Assembly (NCBI GenBank): GCA_964461995.1
Contig: CAYWXL010000005.1
Span: 52,691-116,690 of the forward strand
Source: JALSRK01 sp964461995
Lineage (GTDB): Bacteria > Acidobacteriota > Terriglobia > Bryobacterales > Bryobacteraceae
Direction: 5' to 3'
Length of the DNA: 64,000 nucleotides
Each line of letters starts with the position of its first letter. Position 1 is the stretch's first letter. This document shows, piece after piece, positions 26,795 through 35,204 of the stretch. The notes beneath the pieces were generated by a model. That model ran no database searches and had not been told where the DNA came from. It saw only the letters and a list, made by a program, of their open reading frames with translations. The position numbers were made by a program, and so were the translations under genes.

Positions 26795-27478
26795 CTACCT
26801 CGTCCTGAGATGCAGCCTGCCTTCGCTATCGGTGTAGCTCTCCACAGGACGGTATTGCGGTCCGTCGGACGGCGAGCTGCTCCCAGTTGTCTTTTCCGCT
26901 TTCCTCTTCAACTCCGCGTACGTTTCGGCGACCCGCCGAAGGTACTCACGGGTCTCCCGGTACGGCGGAATCCACTTATACCGGGCTACCGCCCCTTCGC
27001 CGGCGTTGTAAGCCGCCAGCGCCAGGCGATCGTCCCGGAACAGGTCTTTCAAGTACTTCAGATAGCGGACTCCCGCGTCGATGTTCTGCTTGGGATCGAA
27101 AGGATTGGCGACGCCGAAGCGGCGGGCCGTCTCCGGGATGAGCTGCATCAGCCCCTCGGCGCCTTTCGGTGAGACGGCGAACGGGTTGTAGCTGCTCTCC
27201 ACCTGGATGACCGAGTGGATCAGCAGCGGATCGACTCCGTATTTCTTCGCCGCTTCCTCTACTAGCTCGTCCACCCGGGCCTTCCGGCGGAAATACTCCA
27301 CCCGTTCCCGCGCCGGTTTTCCCTCGAGCGCCGGCGTCACTACTTGCCGGACCAGGCGGCCGCGGGAATCCACCCGGATCACCGACCTGGCCCGCAACCC
27401 GGGGCCGGCGGAGACCGCCGGGGCGGCCGAGGCAAGCCCCAGCGCCAGAACTCCCGCGAGGATAAAACAAAACCTCAT
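26795..27478 (-). CDS. lytic transglycosylase (SLT domain)
   Basis: 227 residues with a signal peptide (CFILAGVLALGLASAAPAVSA). An SLT domain (about residues 75-190) carries the catalytic Glu in IQVESSYNP (about residue 95) followed by the family motifs GAEGLMQLIPETA and ALAAYNAGEGAV. It cleaves the MurNAc-GlcNAc bond of peptidoglycan with 1,6-anhydro ring formation. A recognisable sigma-70 promoter lies upstream, and the amidase gene follows 7 bases downstream, so the pair makes a peptidoglycan-remodelling operon. Confidence 0.94.
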   Translation of the reverse strand: MRFCFILAGVLALGLASAAPAVSAGPGLRARSVIRVDSRGRLVRQVVTPALEGKPARERVEYFRRKARVDELVEEAAKKYGVDPLLIHSVIQVESSYNPFAVSPKGAEGLMQLIPETARRFGVANPFDPKQNIDAGVRYLKYLKDLFRDDRLALAAYNAGEGAVARYKWIPPYRETREYLRRVAETYAELKRKAEKTTGSSSPSDGPQYRPVESYTDSEGRLHLRTR

Positions 27479-27506
27479 AAAGTTGTTCTAGTTTTCGCTG
27501 TAAGCG

Positions 27507-27535
27507 ATTATACAGCCAAAACTTCCTTTAGCCAA
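27507..27535 (-). promoter_or_regulatory. sigma-70-type promoter of the transglycosylase-amidase operon
   Basis: On the minus strand: TTGGCT (27535-27530) as -35, a 17-base spacer, and a perfect TATAAT (27512-27507) as -10, about 30 bases before ATG 27478. The leader would be short, about 20 bases. This is the best promoter match in the window. Confidence 0.75.
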
Positions 27536-27659
27536 CCCTGAATCGCGGGACAGGAGAAACCAACCCTCTCGGCCCGCAGCCAAGCCAGCGAGGGCCAGTG
27601 AACCAACCAGAGCAGTCGACACGGGCAGGCAGCTCGCCTGCCGATGGTATTATTCTTAC

Positions 27660-28331
27660 ATGACATGGCTCGATTCTCCAAGCCCGGCGGAGCCGCATCC
27701 GCCGGGAAAATCGGGCCGATGCCTCGGCGGTTTCGTCCTCGCCGGGGGCCGCAGCGCCCGGATGGGGCGAAACAAGGCTCTGCTCCCCTATTCGGACACA
27801 GTGCTGGTTCTCTTTATCGCCCGGACGTTGGAGGCGGTAGCCGGTTCGGTCGGGCTGGTGGGTCCGCCCGAGCAGCTTAGCCGCCTCGGGCTTCCCGTCA
27901 TTCCGGACCTTCGCCCGGGCCATGGACCCCTTGCCGGGATTGAGGCGGCTCTGGCCGCTTCGTCCGCCGAGTGGAACCTCGTCGTGGCCTGTGACATGCC
28001 CGGCTTGTCCCGGCCGGTCCTGGCCGGGCTGGCGGCGGCGGCGAAGAGGAGTCCTGCCGACGCCGTCGTGGCCGTCTCGGGCCAGGGCCCTGAACCGATG
28101 TGTGCAGCCTGGCGTAGGAGCACGGCTTTGCCGGTGGTTCGCCTCGCCTTGGACGAAGGCCGCCGCAAGCTTCACGACGTGCTGTCCCGCCTGCGAATTG
28201 AACTTTGGCGTCCGCCGGGGAACGATTGGGCCGAAAACGTGAACACTCCTGCCGATTGGCGCCGCCATCTGGCCGCCCTGGCTTCCCGAACCGCTGCGGC
28301 TCCCCGCGATCTGACCGACGAAAGAACCTGA
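27660..28331 (+). CDS. mobA: molybdenum cofactor guanylyltransferase (MobA-like)
   Basis: 223 residues. The nucleotide-binding motif GGFVLAGGRSARMGRNKALL lies at about residues 23-42, later CDMPGLS (metal/nucleotide Asp) and the C-terminal signature NVNTPADW. MobA attaches GMP to molybdopterin to make the bis-MGD or MGD form of Mo-cofactor. The first about 20 residues are not conserved and no ribosome-binding site is evident, so the true start is uncertain. A CTP:molybdopterin cytidylyltransferase (MocA-type) is the close alternative. It ends 3 bases before the next gene; no other moa/mob genes are visible. Confidence 0.85.
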   Translation: MTWLDSPSPAEPHPPGKSGRCLGGFVLAGGRSARMGRNKALLPYSDTVLVLFIARTLEAVAGSVGLVGPPEQLSRLGLPVIPDLRPGHGPLAGIEAALAASSAEWNLVVACDMPGLSRPVLAGLAAAAKRSPADAVVAVSGQGPEPMCAAWRRSTALPVVRLALDEGRRKLHDVLSRLRIELWRPPGNDWAENVNTPADWRRHLAALASRTAAAPRDLTDERT

Positions 28332-28334
28332 CCG

Positions 28335-29084
28335 ATGAGCGAAGCCTACCCCCACTACATCGAGTTCCGCCACGTCTATAAGACGTTCGACTATCCGGTT
28401 TTGGTCGATGTGAACTTCCACGTGGACGTCGGTGAGACTGTCGCCATCATCGGCCGGAGCGGCGTCGGGAAGTCGGTGACGCTGGCTCACATCATGGGCT
28501 TCCTGAAGCCGGACAGCGGGCGCGTGATCGTGGCCCACACCGACATCACCGACGCCGGCGAGGACGAGCTGCGCCGCATCCGCAAAAAGGTCACGATGGT
28601 CTTCCAGTCCGGCGCGCTGTTCGATTCGATGACCGTGGAGGAGAACATCCTCTTCTCGCTCGAGCTGCGCGAGGACTATGACGAGGCCAACAAAGACGAG
28701 ATCGTGGACGGCCTCCTGGACATGGTCGGATTAAAGGAGTACAAATACTCGTTCCCGTCGGATCTCTCCACCGGCTACAAGCGGGCGGTCGCCATCGCCC
28801 GGGCGCTCGCCGCCGAACCTGAGTGCATCCTTTACGACGAGCCCACCACGATGGTGGATCCCATCATGTCCGACGATCTGGCCAACCTGATGCTCCGGCT
28901 CAAAAGGGAGCTCGAGTTGACTTCGGTGGTCGTTACCCACGACGTCGATCTGATGTACCGGGTCGCCGACCGCGTGGTGGTGCTTTATGAGGGACGGGTC
29001 ATCTATTTCGGGCCGGTGGCGGAGCTGGAGAAGTCCGGCCACCCGCATATTCAGGAGTTCATTGCCAAGGACGAAGTCTGGTGA
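28335..29084 (+). CDS. ABC transporter ATP-binding protein, MlaF-like
   Basis: 249 residues. Walker A is GRSGVGKSV (about 39-47), Q-loop MVFQSGALFDSMTVEEN, Walker B CILYDEP and switch His in VVTHDVD. The overall look, including the SGALFDSMTVEEN segment, matches MlaF/Mkl-type ATPases that drive MCE-family lipid transport. Two motifs are non-standard: the signature reads LSTGYKRAVAIARAL instead of LSGGM-(x)-RVA, and the D-loop reads TTMVDP instead of TTGLDP. No MlaE permease or MCE protein is encoded nearby. It is 3 bases downstream of mobA, so probably co-transcribed. Confidence 0.85.
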   Translation: MSEAYPHYIEFRHVYKTFDYPVLVDVNFHVDVGETVAIIGRSGVGKSVTLAHIMGFLKPDSGRVIVAHTDITDAGEDELRRIRKKVTMVFQSGALFDSMTVEENILFSLELREDYDEANKDEIVDGLLDMVGLKEYKYSFPSDLSTGYKRAVAIARALAAEPECILYDEPTTMVDPIMSDDLANLMLRLKRELELTSVVVTHDVDLMYRVADRVVVLYEGRVIYFGPVAELEKSGHPHIQEFIAKDEVW

Positions 29085-29096
29085 GCCGGGGCGGAC

Positions 29097-30200
29097 TCAC
29101 AGCCCCAGCATCTCCGCGACCCGCTCCAGCAGCCGCTCGAACTTCGATGGCTCCTCCGCCGGAGGCAAGCTTACGTAGCCCGCGTGCGGATCTGCTTGCG
29201 CCGCGGTGGGGGGCGTCCACAGGGTTTTTTCGATCAGCCGGACACGATATCCACTGAAGCTGTAGAGGCGCCGGTAGAGGACTCCGTCCTCCTCGCGCAC
29301 AATCAATGAGAACGTCACGGTCCTCCGCCCGCCCGGGCCTTCGCTCACCTGCGTTTCCAGCGGATAGTAGCCGATGAGGTTCCGCTCCCGGTAGGCCGTC
29401 TCGTAACGGTGCCGGCGCGTGCTCCAGACGAACACCCGGAAGCTGTCGAACTGGTACGGGCGGCGTCCAGCGGATATCGTCGTCCACACCCAGTGGTGTT
29501 TCCACAATTCGCCGTCCCGGACTCGCCCCAAGGAAGCATAGGCCGTGATCCGCCGGCCGCCGGCGTACTGCGCGACTTCGTCGGGGATCGCCATCACCAG
29601 CATCCGGCTCAGGACCCACCCGGCGCGGCCGTTCTCCAGGCGCACGAGAGTCCAGTCGTCCGCCGGTCCCTCAACCGCCTCGTCCGGCCGCCCGTAGGAG
29701 TTGAGCGGCAGCGTGAGGCTGTCGTCCTGAGGCGGCTCGTATGGCTTTCGGGGGGCCACGCGGTGGGCCGTGACCTCGGCGAGGATACCTTCTTCGAGCT
29801 GGTAAAAGCTGGGGGCCTGCCGGTTCGGATCGGTGTGGACGTTCAGCGTATCGTAGACGGTCACTTTGCCTTGTGACGGCAAGCGGGCGGCGATGCGTCC
29901 CTGCCGCTCCAGGCGGGACATCGCCGCCGGACTGAGCAAGAGCTGTCCATCGGTCCACCCTTCGGCCCCGTTCGCCGCCCGGATCTTCGCGAACCGCCGC
30001 TTCCGGCCGATGATCTCCACCCGGTCGCCGTGGTGCAGCGTGGCGACCACGGGGGCGTCCGGGGCCAGCTCCCCAAGGATCTCCAGCTCCACCGGACCGA
30101 CGAAGGCCTCGGCGGGCTTGGAACCTTCATCCGGCTCCAGCCCGCAGCCGGCCAGCCACACGAGCAGGGCCGGCGCAAGAATGGCGATCAGCCGTTTCAT
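29097..30200 (-). CDS. lipoprotein with bacterial SH3-type domains
   Basis: 367 residues from ATG 30200 (a GTG at 30209 is also in frame). The signal peptide ends in a lipobox (LVWLAGC), so Cys near residue 19 should be lipidated. Two SH3b-like segments follow (about residues 45-95, ending EGWTDGQLL, and about 110-205, ending RAGWVLSRML). The C-terminal half (about 215-335) is beta-rich without a recognised family. SH3b domains commonly bind peptidoglycan or surface ligands. It converges with the MlaF-like gene. The function is unknown. Confidence 0.7.
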   Translation of the reverse strand: MKRLIAILAPALLVWLAGCGLEPDEGSKPAEAFVGPVELEILGELAPDAPVVATLHHGDRVEIIGRKRRFAKIRAANGAEGWTDGQLLLSPAAMSRLERQGRIAARLPSQGKVTVYDTLNVHTDPNRQAPSFYQLEEGILAEVTAHRVAPRKPYEPPQDDSLTLPLNSYGRPDEAVEGPADDWTLVRLENGRAGWVLSRMLVMAIPDEVAQYAGGRRITAYASLGRVRDGELWKHHWVWTTISAGRRPYQFDSFRVFVWSTRRHRYETAYRERNLIGYYPLETQVSEGPGGRRTVTFSLIVREEDGVLYRRLYSFSGYRVRLIEKTLWTPPTAAQADPHAGYVSLPPAEEPSKFERLLERVAEMLGL

Positions 30201-30263
30201 GGCCCCCACTTCGCTCCGCCGGAATTCCCTGCGGCCGGCGAGTCCGGCCGGGCGCTCCGCCCG

Positions 30264-31466
30264 TCAGCCGAGCAGGCTCTCGACGAACTTCTGGATCCGG
30301 TCGAAGCCCCGCTCCAGATCATTCATTGAGGCGGCGTACGAGATTCGGATGTGCTCGGTGGTACCGAAGGCTTCGCCCGGCACGGCGGCCACGTGGGCCT
30401 GCTTCAGCAATTGCTCGGCGAAATCGAGCGAGCAGTTGATGCCGTTCTTGCCGAATACCGCGCTCACGTTGGGGTAAGCGTAGAAGGCTCCGCCGGGCTC
30501 GGCCATCTTCAGCCCCGGGATGGCCTTGACCCGGTCGATCACGTAGGCCCGCCGCCGCCGGTACTCTTCGAGCATCTCCTGGACGGCGTCCTGCGGCCCG
30601 CGCAGCGCCTCGATGGCCGCCTTCTGGGCGATCGAGACCGGGTTCGACGTCGAGTGGCTCTGCAGCTTCTGCGCCGCGGCGATCACCTCCTTGGGCCCCA
30701 GCCCGAAGCCGATGCGCCAGCCCGTCATCGAGTAGGTCTTCGAGAGCGACCCGACGATGATCACGTTCTCCTTGGCCCCCGGCTCGGCGGCGATCGAGAA
30801 CGGCTCGCCCGAGTAGACGAACTTGTCGTAGCACTCGTCGGTCATCAGCCAGATGCCGCGCTCGGCGGTCATCTTCAGGATCTTGCGGAACTCATCGTTC
30901 GCCAGCACCGCCCCGGAAGGGTTCGACGGCGAGTTGATGATCACCATCTTCGTCTTCTCGGTGAGGTGCGGCTCGATCATGTCCGCGGTGAGCGTGAAGC
31001 CCTTCTCCTCGTCGGTCTTGACGAAGACGCATTTGGCCCCGGTGTAGTTGACCACGTCCTTGTAGGTCACCCAGTAGGGCACCGGAATGATCACCTCGTC
31101 GCCCGGGTTCAGCAGCACCTGGGTGTAGTTGAAGATGGTGTGCTTGCCGCCGACGTTCACCATGCACTCAGCCGGCGTGTAGTCGGTGCCGTAGTCCTTG
31201 GCGTGGCGCTCACAGATCGCCTCTTTGAGTTCCGGGATGCCGCCCGCCTGGGTGTATTTGGTGAAGTTCTCCTCGATGGCCCGGATGCCGGCGCGTTTGA
31301 TGTTCTCCGGCGTGGGGAAGTCCGGCTCCCCGGCTCCGAAGCCGACGACGTCCACGCCCTCGCGTTTCAGCCGGGCGGCTTCCGCGGAGACCTTCATCGT
31401 CGCGGACATGCTGATGAGATTCACCCGGTCCGCCAGGGTCAGTTTCTTCGATTGGGTTGGTTGCAC
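30264..31466 (-). CDS. aspartate aminotransferase (class I/II PLP enzyme)
   Basis: 400 residues, starting at a GTG with AAGGAG placed 7 bases upstream inside the end of coaD. PLP motifs: INSPSNPSGAV (Asn and Pro near the cofactor), DECYDKFVYSG and the Schiff-base Lys in GSLSKTYSMTGWRIGF (about residue 241), plus RISYAAS with the carboxylate-binding Arg. It resembles the bacterial class I-beta AspC proteins that interconvert aspartate/oxaloacetate with glutamate/2-oxoglutarate and sometimes also act on prephenate. It is two bases downstream of coaD. Confidence 0.94.
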   Translation of the reverse strand: MQPTQSKKLTLADRVNLISMSATMKVSAEAARLKREGVDVVGFGAGEPDFPTPENIKRAGIRAIEENFTKYTQAGGIPELKEAICERHAKDYGTDYTPAECMVNVGGKHTIFNYTQVLLNPGDEVIIPVPYWVTYKDVVNYTGAKCVFVKTDEEKGFTLTADMIEPHLTEKTKMVIINSPSNPSGAVLANDEFRKILKMTAERGIWLMTDECYDKFVYSGEPFSIAAEPGAKENVIIVGSLSKTYSMTGWRIGFGLGPKEVIAAAQKLQSHSTSNPVSIAQKAAIEALRGPQDAVQEMLEEYRRRRAYVIDRVKAIPGLKMAEPGGAFYAYPNVSAVFGKNGINCSLDFAEQLLKQAHVAAVPGEAFGTTEHIRISYAASMNDLERGFDRIQKFVESLLG

Positions 31467-31468
31467 GG

Positions 31469-31975
31469 TCAGGCTCCTTGCAGTTTCTTTCTCAATCTCG
31501 CTTCGACGACCGGCGGCACCAACCCGGAGACATTCCCGCCCAACCCGGCCACTTCTTTCACCAGCCGGGAACTAATGAAGGAATAAGCCTCGCTCGCCAT
31601 CAAGAACACGGTCTCGATCTCCGGCTGCAGCCGCCGGTTCATGAGCGCCATCTGCAGCTCATATTCGTAGTCCGAGATGGCGCGGATGCCCCGGATCAGC
31701 ACCGTCGCGCCTTTCCGGGTGGCGTAATCGACCAGCAGCCCCTCGAAGCTGTCCACTTCCACGTTCGGGAAGCGGTAGCTCTCGAGCACTTCCTCGATCA
31801 TCACCACGCGCTCGGCCACCGAGAAGAGCGGCCGCTTGGTCTCGTTGCGCAGGACCGCCACGATCAGGTGGTCGAACAGATGGGTGGACCGCTCGATCAG
31901 GTCCAAATGTCCGTTCGTAAACGGGTCGAAGGACCCTGGGTAAACCGCGGTGACTTTACGCCGATTCTCTCCCAA
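31469..31975 (-). CDS. coaD: phosphopantetheine adenylyltransferase
   Basis: 168 residues, normal size. The nucleotidyltransferase motif YPGSFDPFTNGH is at residues 12-23, with RGIRAISDYEYE and the C-terminal ISSRLVKE motif. It transfers AMP from ATP to 4'-phosphopantetheine, the penultimate step of CoA synthesis. The best start is a TTG at 31975; no ATG or GTG in this frame precedes the conserved core. Downstream is the aminotransferase gene, two bases away. Confidence 0.96.
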   Translation of the reverse strand: MGENRRKVTAVYPGSFDPFTNGHLDLIERSTHLFDHLIVAVLRNETKRPLFSVAERVVMIEEVLESYRFPNVEVDSFEGLLVDYATRKGATVLIRGIRAISDYEYELQMALMNRRLQPEIETVFLMASEAYSFISSRLVKEVAGLGGNVSGLVPPVVEARLRKKLQGA

Positions 31976-32062
31976 AATTGCCTGATCGCCGCCCTGCGGG
32001 TTTAAGACTTGATTTTAGCGGAACTCGCGGCCTGCCGGACGGACGTCCGCTCCGGGACGCCC

Positions 32063-32263
32063 TCACTTGCCCGATTCGCCCAGCCGCCGCACGCCGAACA
32101 GCAAGAAGCCGAGGCCCACGAGGAGATCGGCGCCCGCAGCTATCCGCAGTCCCAGCCGGATGGTGGCGTCGGTCACCGCCAGTTCGCCGATCACAAACAT
32201 CGTCAGTGCACTCATCAAGAGCACCGCCCCAATGAGGATCAAGAGTTGCGCTTTCACCTTCAT
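32063..32263 (-). CDS. small two-helix membrane protein, 66 residues
   Basis: It begins at ATG 32263, which has an excellent ribosome-binding site (GGGAGGAG, 5 bases away). Two hydrophobic helices are clear: LLILIGAVLLMSALTMFVIG (about 6-25) and GLRIAAGADLLVGLGFLLFGV (about 38-58), with a charged tail. I recognise no family. It is about 40 bases downstream of the LpxL-type acyltransferase gene on the same strand and may be co-transcribed with it and with coaD. Confidence 0.7.
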   Translation of the reverse strand: MKVKAQLLILIGAVLLMSALTMFVIGELAVTDATIRLGLRIAAGADLLVGLGFLLFGVRRLGESGK

Positions 32264-32305
32264 TGATTCTCCTCCCGGCAACGTTTCCGGCCCTCCGGGC
32301 CGGCA

Positions 32306-33208
32306 TCAATCATATATCGGTGGTTCGCCCTCCGGTCTTGTCTTCCAGCGCCGATGGATCCAGAGCCATTGGTCCGGGTGCGCCCGGATCACCTCTTCCA
32401 GCTTGGCGTGCAGCCGCTGGGTGTCGGCGGCGGCATCGCCGGTGATCGGCACCGGCTCATAGAAACGCAGCACGTACCGGTTCTCTTCCGGACTCCAGAG
32501 GGCGTAGCCGGGAATCACCGCGGCCCCGCTCCGGGCCGCCAGCTTGACGAAACCGGCGTGGGCGCACGCTTTCCGCCCGAAGAACTCCACGAACGCGCCC
32601 TCCTGCGGCAAGGCGTTCTGATCGATCAGCACGCCCACGGCCTCGTTGGCCGCCAGCGCCCGGAGGATCTTTCGCGCCGACTCCTTCTTGCCGATCACCC
32701 GGTTGCCGGAAAGACAGCGGCGGCGCTCCAGCCACCGGTCGAGCAGCGGGTTGTCCAGCGGCCGCACCACCACGTGCATCGGCTCGGCCATCAGCGCGTG
32801 GGCGAAGGCGCTCAGCTCCCAGTTGCCCAGGTGCGCGGTGGCGAACAGCACGCCGCGCCCGTTCCGTTTCGCGGCTTCGAAGTGCTCGAAGCCCTCGTAG
32901 CGGATCCATTCGCCGACGTTCTCCTGCCGGATGGAAGGCAATCTCGCCAGCGTGGCGAACACCCGGGCCAGGGAAGTGAAGACGCCGTCAATGAGCTTTT
33001 CGCGGGCCTCCGGGGCCAGCTCCGGCATGGCGAACTCGAGGTTGCGCCGGGCCGCCCGCCGCAGCCGCGGCGCCGCCCGGTCCAGCAGCCGCGTGTAGAG
33101 GCGCGCCAGCCGGAACGCCCAGCCGCGGGGGCCGATGCGCAGCGTCGCCGCCGCCGCCCGGACCAGCAGGTATTCCGTCCAGTTGCGTATCCAAGATCGC
33201 CGGCGCAC
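32306..33208 (-). CDS. LpxL/HtrB-type lysophospholipid or lipid A acyltransferase
   Basis: 300 residues from a GTG start. The catalytic HX4E motif reads ATAHLGNWELSAF (about residues 124-136). A conserved C-terminal segment HPDQWLWIHRRWK (about 276-288) is typical of the LpxL/LpxM family, which transfers a secondary acyl chain to Kdo2-lipid IVA at the inner membrane. Residue 180-200 region VGVLIDQN with FFGR matches the second conserved block. Alternative: a related bacterial phospholipid or mannoside acyltransferase. It is co-directional with the small membrane protein and coaD. Confidence 0.9.
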   Translation of the reverse strand: MRRRSWIRNWTEYLLVRAAAATLRIGPRGWAFRLARLYTRLLDRAAPRLRRAARRNLEFAMPELAPEAREKLIDGVFTSLARVFATLARLPSIRQENVGEWIRYEGFEHFEAAKRNGRGVLFATAHLGNWELSAFAHALMAEPMHVVVRPLDNPLLDRWLERRRCLSGNRVIGKKESARKILRALAANEAVGVLIDQNALPQEGAFVEFFGRKACAHAGFVKLAARSGAAVIPGYALWSPEENRYVLRFYEPVPITGDAAADTQRLHAKLEEVIRAHPDQWLWIHRRWKTRPEGEPPIYD

Positions 33209-33277
33209 CGTTCGTCCCTATCAGCTTACCCGCGCCCAAGCGCCTCTTACCGGTCCGTCGGCGTCCCAGCTCCGAGG

Positions 33278-35185
33278 TCACTCTGCGGATTCCGTCCAGC
33301 CAAGCGTTTCGTCCACCGCCGCCCGGGTGATCGGATGGTACAGGGGCCGGGCCTCCCGGTAAATCGCCAGCGCTCGCTTCTTACCCTCCGGCGTTTTGGC
33401 CAGCTCCTCGAACAGGGGAACCACGAACTTACGCCGGCCCTGCGCGGTGAGAAACCAGCGCAGCCGCGGCATCGCCCGCTGGTAGCCGCTTTGGATCGCC
33501 AGCCGCAGCCACCGGTCGAGGATCTCCCAATTGCCGGTTTGGGTGAGGTGGAAGGTCCGGTCCAAGTCGGCCAGTTTCTTGACGCCCACATCGGCGGGGA
33601 TCGCCCGCAAGAACCGCAGCCACTCTTGGGCGGACCAGTCGTCCGCTCGCAGCCGCCCCGCCGGCAGCTCCCCCGCCAGCCAGGCTTTGACGGCCCGGTC
33701 CACGTGCTCGAAAACATCGGCCGGCGGCATCCACGCCCCTTCCGGAATCCCGGGCTCGTAGAGCCACTCCTTCAGAGGCACGGGGAATGCGGGTTCGGCC
33801 CGGTTCAGGAGCCGGTACTGAAGATCTTGGCGGAAATCGGCAGTGGTGATGCTGCGGAAGACGAACTGGTCGAAGTAAGCCCGCAAATAACGGTCGAACC
33901 GCTGCCGGCCGTATGCGGCTTCCAGCGTGTGCAGCAGCAGCGCGCCTTTCTGATACGCGATCGCCGTGAGGGCATCGATCGGATCTCGACCCTTGAGGTC
34001 GATGTGCAGAATCTGATCGCTCTCTGGCAGCCGTTCCATCTCCTCGCGTAGCGCCTGCACCCCGAGTAGCGCCTCCATCTCCATCCGCTTGCGCCCGTAG
34101 ACCTCCTCGACGATCCGCCGCGTCAGGTAGACCGCGAAACCTTCGTTCAGCCAGAAATCGCGCCACGTCGCGTTCGTCACCAGATTGCCCGCCCAGGAAT
34201 GGGCCATTTCGTGGGCGATGAGCGACACCAGGCTCTTGTCGCCGGCCAGGATGGTTGGCGTGACGAAGGTGAGCCGCGGATTCTCCATACCCCCGAACGG
34301 GAAGCTCGGCGGCAGGACCAGGATGTCGTAGCGTCCCCATCGGTACCGGCCGAAGAGCCGCTCCGCCGCCACGAGCATCTGCTCGGTGTCTTCGAACTCC
34401 CGCGCGGCCTTCTCGATGATCTCCGGTTCGGCATAAACTCCGGTGCGGTGGCTCAGCGCCCGGAACTCGATGTTCCCGATGGCCAGCGCGATGAGGTAGG
34501 CCGGCACCGGATTGGGCATCTGGAAACGGTAGTCGCCGTCGGCCGGGGCGTCCGGCCGGTTGCCCGCGCTCATCACCGCCCGCAAGCCCTTCGGCGTCCG
34601 GATGCGCGCCGCGTAGGGGAACTTCACCGCCGGGGTGTCCTGCAGCGGGATCCAACTCCGCGCATGGATCGGCTCCGACTGCGTGTACAGGAACGGATGG
34701 CGCTTGCCGGCCGTCTGTTCAGGCTCCAGCCATTGCAGCGCTGTCGCCCCTTTCGTCGTCCGGTAACGGATGCGCACGTAGCCGCTCGACAGCGGCAGCT
34801 CGATCTCGAGCGGCGCGCCCAGGATGGGGTCCTCCTCCCCGAGCCGGAATTCCGTCTCCCGGAACCCATGCCCGTCGGCCGAAACTTCGACCTTTTCGAT
34901 CCGGAGCGCCCGGGTGTCCAGAATCATCGGCCGTCCGCCCCGCAAGCGGGAGAACTCCAGCGTCGCCGTCCCGAACAGTTGCTTGTTCTCGAAATCCGCC
35001 GTCAGGTCCAGCGAGAGGTGGCGCACCTGTACTTCGCCCGGGTTCGAAAACGTGTGAAGATCCTCCGCCTCGGCGACGGACTCCGGCACCGCCCCCGGCG
35101 GCGTCGGGGAACAAGCAAGGATGCTGAACGCTCCGAAGATGACCAAGCGAGCGCGGATCGTGGGGAATGCGATACTTTCAAACAC
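33278..35185 (-). CDS. M1 family metallo-aminopeptidase, lipoprotein (LTA4-hydrolase-like)
   Basis: 635 residues. A hydrophobic leader ends in the lipobox-like FSILACS, so surface or periplasmic anchoring is likely. The aminopeptidase motifs are complete: GGMENP (about 298), HEMAH (about 324) with the third zinc ligand in WLNEGFAVY about 18 residues later. The C-terminal third resembles the helical leukotriene A4 hydrolase C-domain. It removes N-terminal amino acids from peptides. The start is a GTG only 19 bases from the divergent ATG of the next gene, so each promoter must lie within the other coding region unless the true start is further inside. Confidence 0.9.
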   Translation of the reverse strand: MFESIAFPTIRARLVIFGAFSILACSPTPPGAVPESVAEAEDLHTFSNPGEVQVRHLSLDLTADFENKQLFGTATLEFSRLRGGRPMILDTRALRIEKVEVSADGHGFRETEFRLGEEDPILGAPLEIELPLSSGYVRIRYRTTKGATALQWLEPEQTAGKRHPFLYTQSEPIHARSWIPLQDTPAVKFPYAARIRTPKGLRAVMSAGNRPDAPADGDYRFQMPNPVPAYLIALAIGNIEFRALSHRTGVYAEPEIIEKAAREFEDTEQMLVAAERLFGRYRWGRYDILVLPPSFPFGGMENPRLTFVTPTILAGDKSLVSLIAHEMAHSWAGNLVTNATWRDFWLNEGFAVYLTRRIVEEVYGRKRMEMEALLGVQALREEMERLPESDQILHIDLKGRDPIDALTAIAYQKGALLLHTLEAAYGRQRFDRYLRAYFDQFVFRSITTADFRQDLQYRLLNRAEPAFPVPLKEWLYEPGIPEGAWMPPADVFEHVDRAVKAWLAGELPAGRLRADDWSAQEWLRFLRAIPADVGVKKLADLDRTFHLTQTGNWEILDRWLRLAIQSGYQRAMPRLRWFLTAQGRRKFVVPLFEELAKTPEGKKRALAIYREARPLYHPITRAAVDETLGWTESAE

Positions 35186-35204
35186 GAAACTTACAGGTTA
35201 TCCG

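Noticed and set aside
32354..34051. 565-codon open frame on the plus strand
   Set aside because: Antisense to the acyltransferase and peptidase genes, whose catalytic motifs are intact.
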